This document shows, piece by piece, positions 1 through 6,949 of a stretch of 26,883 bases of DNA (position 1 is its first letter; the number at the start of each line of letters is the position of its first letter). The position numbers and the translations under genes are program-made. Below the pieces are notes generated by a model. That model saw nothing but the letters and a program-made list of their open reading frames with translations. It did no database searches and was not told where the DNA came from. The DNA comes from Parcubacteria group bacterium (GTDB lineage: Bacteria; Patescibacteriota; Minisyncoccia; Phycocordibacterales; Phycocordibacteraceae), in assembly GCA_028286505.1 (NCBI GenBank), contig JAQBRK010000035.1, positions 1 through 26,883 of the forward strand, written 5' to 3'.

Positions 1-77
1 TTCGCGACGAAGAGCGGAAGAAACGGGATAACGAACAATGAAACAAGAACGGTCCAACGGGCTATCTGCGCGGTCAT
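1..77 (-). CDS. N-terminus of a membrane protein, possibly O-antigen ligase/polymerase (partial)
   Basis: An ATG at 77-75 on the minus strand opens a frame that stays open to the window edge (25 codons). It begins MTAQIARWTVLVSLF and continues as an almost unbroken hydrophobic stretch with two prolines, as expected of a first transmembrane helix. Short positively charged starts followed by a helix of this kind are common in Wzy/WaaL-type O-antigen ligase-polymerase proteins, and that role would fit the locus. The identification is an inference from very little sequence. Any polytopic membrane protein could look like this. Only a weak AAGG lies ahead of the start. Confidence 0.5.
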   Translation of the reverse strand, partial: MTAQIARWTVLVSLFVIPFLPLFVA

Positions 78-116
78 ACTGCCTTGATTCATAAATAGGA
101 ATTCTTCTGCTTCTGG

Positions 117-146
117 GTAATGTGCCCAGTATACACGACACATTAC
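117..146. promoter_or_regulatory. Inverted repeat over a candidate minus-strand -10 element
   Basis: GTAATGTG at 117-124 is matched by CACATTAC at 139-146, a perfect 8-base inverted repeat with a 14-base centre. The centre contains TATACT read on the minus strand (133-128), a good -10 hexamer for the leftward gene starting at 77. No convincing -35 is visible. The arrangement could be an operator over a promoter or simply a small stem. Part of it (GGTAATGTGC, 116-125) recurs near the other end of the window at 26143-26152, again next to a -10-like element facing left. Confidence 0.35.
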
Positions 147-168
147 GCACGCACGGAGAGTGGAATAC

Positions 169-200
169 TTGCTATTTTGGTATAAGTATGTTACTATAAT
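169..200 (+). promoter_or_regulatory. Candidate promoter for the EamA-like permease
   Basis: A consensus TATAAT sits at 195-200. The best upstream hexamer is TTGCTA at 169-174, which leaves a longer than ideal 20-base spacer. Transcription would start near 207 and give a leader of about 37 bases that contains the ribosome binding site GGAGAAG at 234-240. The -10 is convincing and the -35 is weak. Confidence 0.4.
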
Positions 201-243
201 TATTGGCGGCATCACCCCGATGCTGTGTTCACCGGAGAAGAAC

Positions 244-1278
244 ATGTTCCAGGTACTCGTCCTGGTCGCCCTCGGTGCACTCGCCATCGCCCTCTTCGGG
301 GTGGTGCGCAGATATGCGCTGAAGGACAAGCTCCTTACGACCTCGCAGTTCGTCTGCGGATCGTACGTTGCCGCGACACTGGCTTTCCTTACCCTCTACA
401 GCGCGTGTTTCGGGCTTACGTTACCCGCACACCTTGCCCCCAGATTCTTCCGCGTCGTGATCCTGGGTGCGGCAGCCAACGTCGTGATCCAAGGATTGAA
501 CGCTAAGGCCGGCACCTACAAGCTCGGCGAGGTGTCGTACGCGACGCCATTGCAATCGCTGACGCCGCTCTTGATCACGCTTGCGGCAGTGCTGGTGGGT
601 GAGTTTCCAGGACCCCGCGGCATTCTCGGCGTTCTGGTGATGACGGCCGGCGCGTATGTGCTCGGCTTCGAGAAACGACCGGAACGCTGGTATCTCTACC
701 TCACTCCCTTCGCGCGCGTCCTTACCCTGTTCTGGCGCAAGGGATCGACCGAGGCAGAACGCCAGAAAAGCCTGGTCACGATGCTCTCGCTCGGCTCCGC
801 AACGTTCGGCACACTTGGCCTGATTTGCGACGGCATCATGGTCAGACGGGCGGGCGACCTCCAAGGCATCGTCCTTGCGGCCATGACTCTCACCGTCGTT
901 CTCTCACTGGCATATTTGCCCTGGATGCTTCGAACGACGTTCGGCAAGAAACCGGAAACGGCCTCTGCGGCAAACGAAGAGACAAAGGAGTCGGTGAAGG
1001 CTTTCGCTCTCACGGCCTTCTGCGCCTTCGCTCTGCTTTGGGTCATGCACGTCCTGTTGATCCAACCGAGATTCAACGAGGCCTTCATCGCCTATGTTGG
1101 AACACTCAAGCGGTTCAGCGTTCTCTTCGCCGTCCTCGCCGGTGCGTTCTTCTTCAGGGAAGCCGGGATCAAGAAGCGCTTGGTCGCGGCGCTCCTCATC
1201 GTGATCGGCGCCGTGCTGATTACGACCGATTCTCTCCCGGCGCATCTTTCAGCGCGCCTGGTCGGACTCGGACTCTAA
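244..1278 (+). CDS. EamA/DMT-superfamily membrane permease
   Basis: This is a hydrophobic protein of 344 residues with about ten predicted membrane spans and two halves that each resemble an EamA repeat. The first half ends with the typical stretch SLTPLLITLAAVLVGE followed by a GILGVLV helix. The second half ends with RFSVLFAVLAGAFFFRE and a final GAVLITT helix. The family exports or exchanges small molecules such as amino acids and nucleotide sugars. The substrate here is unknown, but a role in moving a sugar precursor would suit the neighbourhood. The ATG at 244 was chosen because GGAGAAG at 234-240 precedes it and a TATAAT box lies at 195-200. In-frame alternatives at 160 (GTG) and 220 (ATG) are less well placed, since the GTG would lie upstream of the -10. 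A charged loop near residues 160-170 and another near 235-255 separate the halves. Confidence 0.8.
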   Translation: MFQVLVLVALGALAIALFGVVRRYALKDKLLTTSQFVCGSYVAATLAFLTLYSACFGLTLPAHLAPRFFRVVILGAAANVVIQGLNAKAGTYKLGEVSYATPLQSLTPLLITLAAVLVGEFPGPRGILGVLVMTAGAYVLGFEKRPERWYLYLTPFARVLTLFWRKGSTEAERQKSLVTMLSLGSATFGTLGLICDGIMVRRAGDLQGIVLAAMTLTVVLSLAYLPWMLRTTFGKKPETASAANEETKESVKAFALTAFCAFALLWVMHVLLIQPRFNEAFIAYVGTLKRFSVLFAVLAGAFFFREAGIKKRLVAALLIVIGAVLITTDSLPAHLSARLVGLGL

Positions 1279-1291
1279 GACTTCATCTAAC

Positions 1292-1332
1292 TAGGGCGGG
1301 ACCTGCATGCAGGTCCCGCCCTATCCTTTTTA
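1292..1332 (+). terminator. Intrinsic terminator with 32-base palindrome
   Basis: Positions 1292-1323 are a perfect palindrome. The arm TAGGGCGGGACCTGCA runs from 1292 to 1307 and its complement from 1308 to 1323. The T-rich run TCCTTTTTAT follows at 1324-1332. It ends the rightward permease gene, and the run overlaps the stop codon of the convergent neuA-like gene (TAA at 1332-1330). The minus-strand side has only a poor T-run (TAGTTAG), so termination should be strongest rightward. Confidence 0.85.
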
Positions 1333-2055
1333 TATCTTGCTGGTTTCGAGTCTCTCCCGCATTCTCGCTTCGGCGATCATGAAATCGAACGGGGTATCTA
1401 TATCGGTCGCGTTCCCCGCCTCGCATACATAGCCCAGTATCTTCTCTCCAGTCATGGAATTCTGATCCCGGAGTGTGCTCGTGCGGATTACGGAGAAATA
1501 GCCGGCCGAAGCATACGCCTTCGGTAAGGATTGTACGGGCGCATTGTACGGCTCGTGGATTCCCGAGACCTCGTCCGGAATATATGGAAGGAGCGTATCG
1601 CCTTCCAAGCGATAGGTCTTGAGAGGATGGAGCGGTGTCGGAATGACGGCGCGAATTGAATCGTAGTCGGGGTGCGAGGAAAGAAGCTCGATTCCCTTTT
1701 CCATATCCTCGGCACGACGGAGCGGACCTGTCGAACGGAGATGCGCGAGCGCATCGGGCAGCTTTCCTTCGTGCTCTTCAAGCCAATCGAGTAGATGCAG
1801 GAAAACCGGAAGATCTGGGGTCAGGTCTTGAGCGAGTTCTGCCGGTCGCATGAACGGCACTTCCGCTCCGAATTCTTTCGCCACGCGAGCGATCTCCACA
1901 TCATCGGTCGACACGAGGATACGCGACATGCCGCTCACCTTCTTCGCTTCTTCGATGGTCCATGCCATGAGCGGCTTTCCGCAGAACATTTTTACGTTCT
2001 TTCCAGGAATACGCTTACTGCCGCCGCGCGCGATGATGATTCCGTAGGTTTCCAT
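1330..2055 (-). CDS. neuA: CMP-N-acylneuraminate cytidylyltransferase (NeuA-like)
   Basis: The product activates a nine-carbon acid sugar with CTP to give the CMP-sugar. At 241 residues it has the usual single-domain length. The N-terminal nucleotide-binding signature is IIARGGSKRIPGKN (residues 6-19). RPAELAQD follows near residue 70 and LRSTGPLR near 106, in the place where family members normally read QPTSPLR. The C-terminal metal-binding DIDTPFDF lies near residue 219. The gene is the last of a tight leftward operon. It begins nine bases after the cupin stop and shares the operon with a NeuB-type synthase, which strongly supports a nonulosonate pathway. Whether the sugar is sialic, legionaminic or another acid cannot be told. 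A related CMP-Kdo enzyme is less likely given neuB nearby. Confidence 0.85.
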   Translation of the reverse strand: METYGIIIARGGSKRIPGKNVKMFCGKPLMAWTIEEAKKVSGMSRILVSTDDVEIARVAKEFGAEVPFMRPAELAQDLTPDLPVFLHLLDWLEEHEGKLPDALAHLRSTGPLRRAEDMEKGIELLSSHPDYDSIRAVIPTPLHPLKTYRLEGDTLLPYIPDEVSGIHEPYNAPVQSLPKAYASAGYFSVIRTSTLRDQNSMTGEKILGYVCEAGNATDIDTPFDFMIAEARMRERLETSKI

Positions 2056-2064
2056 ACTTGTATT

Positions 2065-2529
2065 CTATTTCCAGCCGCGTACGTACGTCAGTGGAACAAG
2101 TTCCGCTGACGGTACTTTAATAATGTAGAGACGCGCTGTGCCAGTCGTCCGGTGCAGATGCGGTTCCCCCGCAGGTATCCAGAGTACGTCTCCCACACGA
2201 AGAACGTGCGACGTTCCTCCCTCAAGGTTTTTTGATTTAAGTTCGCGGTCATCGGTACCGCCATCCGCAAGTTGTTTGACCCACGGTTCAACGAGAGTAC
2301 CTCCTACGATGAATTCGACTTCTCCTTCGAGGCAGATCCAGAGGTCTGCTTCGTGACGATGCACTTCAACGTCATTCGATATGTTCGTGTCTTCGAGAAT
2401 ATTGATCGGCACGCCGCCAGCAAGCGCAAGCGCCTTGAGCGGATCAAGCTGCCGTTTTCCTTCGACGGCCGGAGTAGCAAGGGTCGCGTCGATAACTGAC
2501 TTCGGAATGAATACGGATTCTTGGTTCAT
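2065..2529 (-). CDS. Cupin-domain protein, putative sugar-modifying or sugar-binding
   Basis: This is a single-domain cupin of 154 residues. Motif 1 is VEVHRHEADLWICLEGEVEF (residues 54-73), with His57, His59 and an acidic Asp62 as likely metal ligands. Motif 2 is GDVLWIPAGEPHLH (113-126), with His124 completing the site. The last segment, YIIKVPSAELVPLTYV, forms the closing strands. Cupins of this size act as isomerases, epimerases or metal-dependent enzymes, and some NeuB-type proteins carry a fused cupin. Here it is a separate gene seven bases downstream of a methyltransferase and directly before neuA. That suggests it acts on the nonulosonate or its precursor. The exact reaction is not recognisable from sequence. 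Confidence 0.75.
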   Translation of the reverse strand: MNQESVFIPKSVIDATLATPAVEGKRQLDPLKALALAGGVPINILEDTNISNDVEVHRHEADLWICLEGEVEFIVGGTLVEPWVKQLADGGTDDRELKSKNLEGGTSHVLRVGDVLWIPAGEPHLHRTTGTARLYIIKVPSAELVPLTYVRGWK

Positions 2530-2536
2530 ATATTTA

Positions 2537-3262
2537 TTATTTCTTGGCGCGGAGCATAAAGTACGAACTGAGATCGCGGCCGTATCCCTTGTCGAGCGAG
2601 TGGAAGAAGAACGAGATGGGAGTAGTCACGTTCTGGAACAAGAAGTCGAAGAATCTCTCAATAAACTTCGGCATCGGCAACGAACGCTGAAAGAAATAGG
2701 AATACATGCCGAGCGTGTAGAAGGCGCCGTCGGTAGGAGTAATTTCCCATGAGGAGAAACCTGCCTTCTTCGCGAGATAGGCGAGGATGTCTTCCGTGAA
2801 GCGGAAGAAGTCATACGGACGCTGATGCTGACGACGTACGTGTGCCGCTACCAGGAACGCCTCTCCGCCCGGTTTGAGTACGCGGTGAATCGCAGCAAGC
2901 ACGTCCGACGGTTCCGTTACGTGCTCCATGATGTATTTGGTCGTCACAATCACGTCGAACGAATTGTCCGGGAACGGAAGCGTATGGCGAGGCTCGGACT
3001 GTTTCCCTTCATAGACGAAGGCATCCTGCTGAAAATCGATGCTCGTAAGATCGCATTCATCGAAGAAGTAGGTGCGGTAGACTTCTTCGCGTTCTCCCGA
3101 CATATCGCCGGACATATAGATGTTGAGCACCTTCCCTTTCCCGGCGCGCTCGCGCGCCGCATACATGAAATCGAAGATGGAGCGAAAGAACGGGTCTATG
3201 CGCCGTGCTTTCGGTACCTTTTCGTAATAGATCTTTTCGAGGCGAGCGCGATCGTCGGTCAT
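2537..3262 (-). CDS. Class I SAM-dependent methyltransferase, atypical SAM motif
   Basis: The product has 241 residues. The C-terminal part of the fold is typical of Methyltransf_11: LPFPDNSFDVIVTTKYIMEH, then HRVLKPGGEAFLV. The glycine-rich SAM loop is degenerate, reading KVLNIYMSGDMSGE where DxGxGxG is expected. The acidic end of the next strand (TSIDFQ) is present. After the core comes VRRQHQRPYDFFRFTEDIL, a feature shared by glycan-cluster methyltransferases that act on sugars. The ATG at 3262 was chosen because it lies one base after the neuB stop (TAATATG), implying translational coupling. An upstream ATG at 3331 would overlap neuB by about 70 bases. The likely role is methylation of the nonulosonate or of the growing glycan. 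The altered SAM loop leaves some doubt about activity. Confidence 0.75.
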   Translation of the reverse strand: MTDDRARLEKIYYEKVPKARRIDPFFRSIFDFMYAARERAGKGKVLNIYMSGDMSGEREEVYRTYFFDECDLTSIDFQQDAFVYEGKQSEPRHTLPFPDNSFDVIVTTKYIMEHVTEPSDVLAAIHRVLKPGGEAFLVAAHVRRQHQRPYDFFRFTEDILAYLAKKAGFSSWEITPTDGAFYTLGMYSYFFQRSLPMPKFIERFFDFLFQNVTTPISFFFHSLDKGYGRDLSSYFMLRAKK

Positions 3263-3263
3263 A

Positions 3264-4223
3264 TTATTCCCAGTTATAGACCCAGCCACCTTCCCCATCA
3301 GGACTTGCGAAGCGTCCGCGATAATAATCACGATTCAAGAGTTCTACATCGCTCATCTCACGCGTTTCGGTTCCAATGGCGACGGCCCACTGCGGATGTT
3401 TGGTATCGAGCTCGGTCTTCTGATCTTCCTTAGAAAGCGAGCGGAACGTTACGAGGGCTTGAAGTAATTCAGGAGTCATTGAGACCGGGCCGTCTTTGGT
3501 CTCCCCTTCCGGAAGAATGGTGAAGTGGCGCTCGACATATTCGGCACCGAGATAGATGGCAGCTTTCGCTGCAACGATATCGTTATCCTGTATCTTCGTG
3601 TGGTCTGACCAGCCTACTTCGTCTGTAAACTGACGGAGCCAATTCATACGAGCAAGGTTCGCCATCTCGAGTGTGTTCGGGTAACTGGTGACGCAATGGA
3701 GAAATACGAAATGCTTGCCGAGCTCTTTCATGAGAGCGGCAGTCGCTGCAATCTCTTTGTCGTAGGTTGCTCCGGTCGATATGATGAAGTTATCGAAGTG
3801 CTCGGCAAGCTCGCGCAAGAGCGGGAGTGACGCGCAATCGTAGCTCGGCACCTTTATCCAGCGACCTGGCCAATCAAGTGCCGCTACTTCCTTGATGCGA
3901 TTGCGAGCGAATATCGCCGTCAGTGGAATGACACCGTTCTTCACGCAGGTGTCGATGAAAAACTGGTGGTCTTCGAGGGAAAGATCGAGCTTCGAAAGTC
4001 GGTCGACCTCTGCCTCATACGGTCGCTTGATAGCAAGTTGCTTCCCTTCCGCATCCACTACCCCCTCCTCGAAACGCTCGCGCTTGGTAACATCAGCCGC
4101 CCATATGGACTGCATCTTCACCATGTCGGCTCCGCTTTGAGCCGCAGCTTCTATCATCCGTTCGAGGGTCTCGCGTGAACCGTTATGGTTCTGACAAACT
4201 TCTGCGATTATTTTTGTAGCCAT
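3264..4223 (-). CDS. neuB: NeuB-family nonulosonate synthase lacking the SAF domain
   Basis: The family condenses phosphoenolpyruvate with a six-carbon amino sugar to make a nine-carbon acid. The TIM-barrel signatures are all here: IIAEVCQNHNG at the start, VKMQSIW (Lys36), WIKVPSYD (Lys124, Ser127), ISTGATYD, HCVTSYPNT, VGWSDHT with His208, and YVERHFT with His233. The two histidines match the metal ligands of known NeuB enzymes. The protein is only 319 residues and stops shortly after the linker NRDYYRGRF. It therefore has no C-terminal antifreeze-like SAF domain, which in characterised enzymes supplies an active-site arginine from the partner subunit. The ATG at 4223 was preferred to a TTG at 4232, which abuts the upstream stop. 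The gene lies nine bases behind the dehydrogenase gene and one base ahead of the methyltransferase. Confidence 0.88.
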   Translation of the reverse strand: MATKIIAEVCQNHNGSRETLERMIEAAAQSGADMVKMQSIWAADVTKRERFEEGVVDAEGKQLAIKRPYEAEVDRLSKLDLSLEDHQFFIDTCVKNGVIPLTAIFARNRIKEVAALDWPGRWIKVPSYDCASLPLLRELAEHFDNFIISTGATYDKEIAATAALMKELGKHFVFLHCVTSYPNTLEMANLARMNWLRQFTDEVGWSDHTKIQDNDIVAAKAAIYLGAEYVERHFTILPEGETKDGPVSMTPELLQALVTFRSLSKEDQKTELDTKHPQWAVAIGTETREMSDVELLNRDYYRGRFASPDGEGGWVYNWE

Positions 4224-4232
4224 TACAGACAA

Positions 4233-5567
4233 TTATAGGGTTCGATACTCGATATGGGAAAGGTCGGAAAAATCGGCAGGGTCGTGGAGTCCCCATGTAT
4301 CGTAAAGGAGAACAGGACCCTTCGACCCATCCGCGAGGTGCAAGCCGGAAAGAGTACGGAAATGCTCGTGATTATTCATGATAATAACGACGTCGCTGCC
4401 GGCCACCGCATCTTCTATCGAATCAGCCGCGTGCACGCCAAGTTCTTCGATGCGTTCCTTCGGTACGAGCGGATCGTATCCGACCAGTTCGAATTTCTGA
4501 CGCATGGTCTTGAGGCGCTTCACGAGCGTGACGGACATCGACCCGCGCATATCGGAAGTCGCGGGATTTCCCTTGAAAGCGAAACCCAGTATGGCGATGC
4601 GCGGAGCATGCGCGTAAGGACGATGCGTGGCGACGAACGAACGTAGTTCTTCGGCAACCGTATGCAACATCGTCGAGCTTACGTTGCGCGTTTGCGGAAT
4701 GATCTGAAGCTTCAACCCTTTGGCTTCTGCGGAAGTAGAAAGGAGGAATCCGTCCTTAGTGAGACAGTACCCGCCAACACCCGGCGACGGGAACGGAATA
4801 GTGCTTCGAGAATAACCTTCGTTGGCGGCCTTGATGACGCGCTTGGTATTTAGTCCCCACTGCTTCGCGACAAGGGAGACTTCGTTAGCGAATGAAAAGA
4901 CGGTCTCGCGATACGCATTGTTGATGAGCTTCACAATTTCCGCTTCTTCAAGCGATGGGAGTTTTACGACCGTATCGGTAAGCGTCGAGAAAATCTCGCC
5001 TGCAAGTTCAGTGCTCGCTTCGTCCAGACCCCCTACCACTTGAGGAAGCGTGCGAAGTTCTTCGAGAGCATTCCCTTCTATGGTGCGCTCGGGTGCAAAT
5101 GCGACATGCACGTCGTGCTCGCCGAGACCGGAACCTTTACGCATAAGCGGCAGGAATACCTCACGCGTCGTCCCGAGCGGTACCGTTGAACGAAGGATTA
5201 TGAGGTCGCCCTTCTTGACGCATTTCCCGAGGTCTTCCGCGGCGGAGCGGATATAGCTGAAGTCCGGACGAATCTGTGCGTCGAGAGGCGTACCTACGGT
5301 AACGACATACACGTCGCAGGTAGTGTCATCGGAAAAACCCTCGACTATCTGGAACGCGTTGCCCAAATGTTTGGCAAGCAGGTCATCGAGCCCGCGCTCG
5401 GAGAAGTGCGCATTACCTGCTTTGAGTTTCTCGCGCACGGTCGAATTGATGTCGTACCCAAGCACGGTGAAGCCAGCCTCAGCGAACGTGAGACCGAGCG
5501 TAAGACCGACGTGCCCGAGCCCGAGCATACCGATGCGTTTGTTTAGTAGAGTGCGGTTTTCGTTCAT
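4233..5567 (-). CDS. Nucleotide-sugar 6-dehydrogenase, UDP-ManNAc/GlcNAc type
   Basis: This full-length enzyme of 444 residues oxidises C6 of a UDP-sugar to the uronic acid using two NAD+. The N-terminal Rossmann motif is GLGHVGLTLG (residues 16-25). VGTPLDAQ and LRSTVPLGT follow, then the substrate motif FAPERTIEG (Glu160), Lys213 in AEIVKLINNAYR, and the catalytic Cys268 in GVGGYCLTKD. The C-terminal UDP-binding domain begins with LGFAFKGNPATSDMRGS. The PERxxxG form, rather than PEFLREG, points to the WecC/WbpA branch that acts on UDP-N-acetylhexosamines. UDP-glucose dehydrogenase is therefore less likely. The gene is the first of the leftward operon and has a good promoter at 5631-5603. 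The product would supply a hexosaminuronic acid for the glycan. Confidence 0.88.
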   Translation of the reverse strand: MNENRTLLNKRIGMLGLGHVGLTLGLTFAEAGFTVLGYDINSTVREKLKAGNAHFSERGLDDLLAKHLGNAFQIVEGFSDDTTCDVYVVTVGTPLDAQIRPDFSYIRSAAEDLGKCVKKGDLIILRSTVPLGTTREVFLPLMRKGSGLGEHDVHVAFAPERTIEGNALEELRTLPQVVGGLDEASTELAGEIFSTLTDTVVKLPSLEEAEIVKLINNAYRETVFSFANEVSLVAKQWGLNTKRVIKAANEGYSRSTIPFPSPGVGGYCLTKDGFLLSTSAEAKGLKLQIIPQTRNVSSTMLHTVAEELRSFVATHRPYAHAPRIAILGFAFKGNPATSDMRGSMSVTLVKRLKTMRQKFELVGYDPLVPKERIEELGVHAADSIEDAVAGSDVVIIMNNHEHFRTLSGLHLADGSKGPVLLYDTWGLHDPADFSDLSHIEYRTL

Positions 5568-5602
5568 ATGAAAAGGCGCGACGCGCCGTTAGTTCATATA
5601 AC

Positions 5603-5631
5603 ACGATACGTGCGCCCGTGGTTACGGTCAA
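5603..5631 (-). promoter_or_regulatory. Promoter of the neuB/neuA operon
   Basis: On the minus strand TTGACC (5631-5626) and TATCGT (5608-5603) are separated by exactly 17 bases. The predicted start is near 5596, giving a leader of about 28 bases. That leader includes a small hairpin, GGCGC/GCGCC at 5575-5587. The -35 is one base from consensus and the -10 matches four of six. Confidence 0.55.
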
Positions 5632-5650
5632 TCCTGCGTTGCGCCATAGT
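5622..5650 (+). promoter_or_regulatory. Weak promoter for the rightward GT-B-like gene, overlapping the divergent one
   Basis: TTACGG (5622-5627) and CATAGT (5645-5650) are 17 bases apart on the plus strand and precede the start at 5675. The -35 of this promoter overlaps the -35 of the leftward operon promoter (5626-5631). The two could therefore compete for polymerase or be co-regulated. Both hexamers are poor matches. Confidence 0.35.
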
Positions 5651-5674
5651 CTTCTATCCTGCACGATAGGTTCT

Positions 5675-6820
5675 ATGCCCTATATCGTTACCAACTTCGC
5701 CTACGGCTTCGGCCCCTTCTTGCGTACCACCGAGCTCGCGCTTGCCGTGAATGCGCAGCGAAAGGAACGCGGCCAGGAGGAATTGGGTATTCTCGTCCCT
5801 TGGGTCTATGGAGAGAAGCAAAAGAAGATCATGCTCGAGGAATTCGCCGATCATGCGGATAGTATCTTCCTTGATGAAATGCTCGGCACAATTCTGAAGC
5901 AGGTATTCTATGCCGATTCAACCTATGAAGCGGCACTCGCTGTCTGGGTCGCCGACTATGAACGAGTCTCAATGGAAGCCAAGACACATCTATCAACATC
6001 CTTCGCTGTCGAATCCCTTTCCGGAAAACCTTCCACGATCGAAGGAAAGGACATCGCCCTTGAACTGGCCCGCGCACCGCGTATCAGCTACGGCGTTGCT
6101 CCAGTATACGGTGCAACGTTTGGTAATATCTCGGATATTTTAAAAGCGACGGTTGAAGTCTCCACTAGTTTCATCAGCGCCGATCGCGAACTCATCAAGC
6201 AAGCAATTCCGATAAGCGAGGCTCTCGAGGCTTCGCAGACGATGGTGGGCGCTGCAGAACCCGGAACGTTCTCATACGTTCCGGAGCGGATCCCACTTCT
6301 GAACGAAGTTGCCATACCGCCGACCATCCGTGCTCCACACGGATACGAGGGCGATTCGCTTACGCCAGGTATCTTCGTCACGATCACGGGCATACCGGGT
6401 CTCGAACGCCTCTACAAGGAAGCTGAGGCGCTCGGACTCACGGTCTACAGTAACGACCCTGAACGTATGCCGGGAAGTGTGAAAGCGTCTCCGGACTGCA
6501 TTGCGAGTGACGCGATCGAGCTTCACTTCGCTCGAAGCGGATGGGGTTCCATCTGGGGCTCCATGCTGCTCGGGAAAGCCATCATCGTGCCGGAGTTCGA
6601 TCCGGCTGACGACCCCGAGATCTTTTTCAATAATGAATGTGTCGAGCGGCTCGGTCTCGGTATCGTCTACCGTGGCCAGCCGCTTCCTGAACTTATCAAG
6701 GCAGCAAAGGCTCTCCAGCCTGGCATACAAGCTCGCAACCAGGAGCTGCGCACCCGTTTCGGTACGCTCGACGGTAACGAATACATGGCTCGCCTCATCG
6801 TCGACCATCTGCCCTCCTAA
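5675..6820 (+). CDS. Putative GT-B fold glycosyltransferase (unrecognised family)
   Basis: I do not recognise the family with certainty. The protein has 381 residues. It begins YIVTNFAYGFGPFLRTTELA, which resembles the first strand and acceptor-side loop of GT-B enzymes. The C-terminal third reads like the donor site of UGT/MurG-type transferases: ARSGWGSIWGSMLLGKAIIV, then an acidic PEFDPADDPEIFFNNE and RLGLGIVYRG. This is the usual place for the glycine-rich loop and the aspartate that bind the nucleotide sugar. The middle is alpha-helical and not diagnostic. The ATG at 5675 was chosen. The longer frame from 5618 would include the promoter region, and its first 19 residues look like read-through. 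The gene stands alone, divergent from the neuB operon, and is followed 129 bases later by another GT-B-like gene. Confidence 0.65.
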   Translation: MPYIVTNFAYGFGPFLRTTELALAVNAQRKERGQEELGILVPWVYGEKQKKIMLEEFADHADSIFLDEMLGTILKQVFYADSTYEAALAVWVADYERVSMEAKTHLSTSFAVESLSGKPSTIEGKDIALELARAPRISYGVAPVYGATFGNISDILKATVEVSTSFISADRELIKQAIPISEALEASQTMVGAAEPGTFSYVPERIPLLNEVAIPPTIRAPHGYEGDSLTPGIFVTITGIPGLERLYKEAEALGLTVYSNDPERMPGSVKASPDCIASDAIELHFARSGWGSIWGSMLLGKAIIVPEFDPADDPEIFFNNECVERLGLGIVYRGQPLPELIKAAKALQPGIQARNQELRTRFGTLDGNEYMARLIVDHLPS

Positions 6821-6867
6821 GAACCTCATTCGTTCAGTCGTGCGGCGTGCCCGACATCATCCGTGGC

Positions 6868-6896
6868 TTGTTTTTTTATATAAAGTGTGTTAGAAT
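6868..6896 (+). promoter_or_regulatory. Strong promoter with extended -10
   Basis: TTGTTT (6868-6873) and TAGAAT (6891-6896) have a 17-base spacer. TGT immediately precedes the -10, giving an extended -10 (TGTTAGAAT). The surrounding bases are AT-rich, unlike the flanks. Predicted transcription starts near 6903. This is the best sigma-70-like promoter in the window. Confidence 0.7.
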
Positions 6897-6949
6897 ATTT
6901 CCACGGGAAATCGTTCCCCTGCTCTTCACCCTGACCAAAGGAGGCCCGA

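Noticed and set aside
2825..3433. A 202-residue plus-strand open frame across the methyltransferase and neuB ends
   Set aside because: It crosses the boundary of two well-supported leftward genes and has no domain or RBS.
6821..6890. Possible terminator at the T-run 6871-6877 after the first GT-B gene
   Set aside because: No stem of more than about three base pairs precedes the T-run. The run is better explained as the spacer of the strong promoter 6868-6896.
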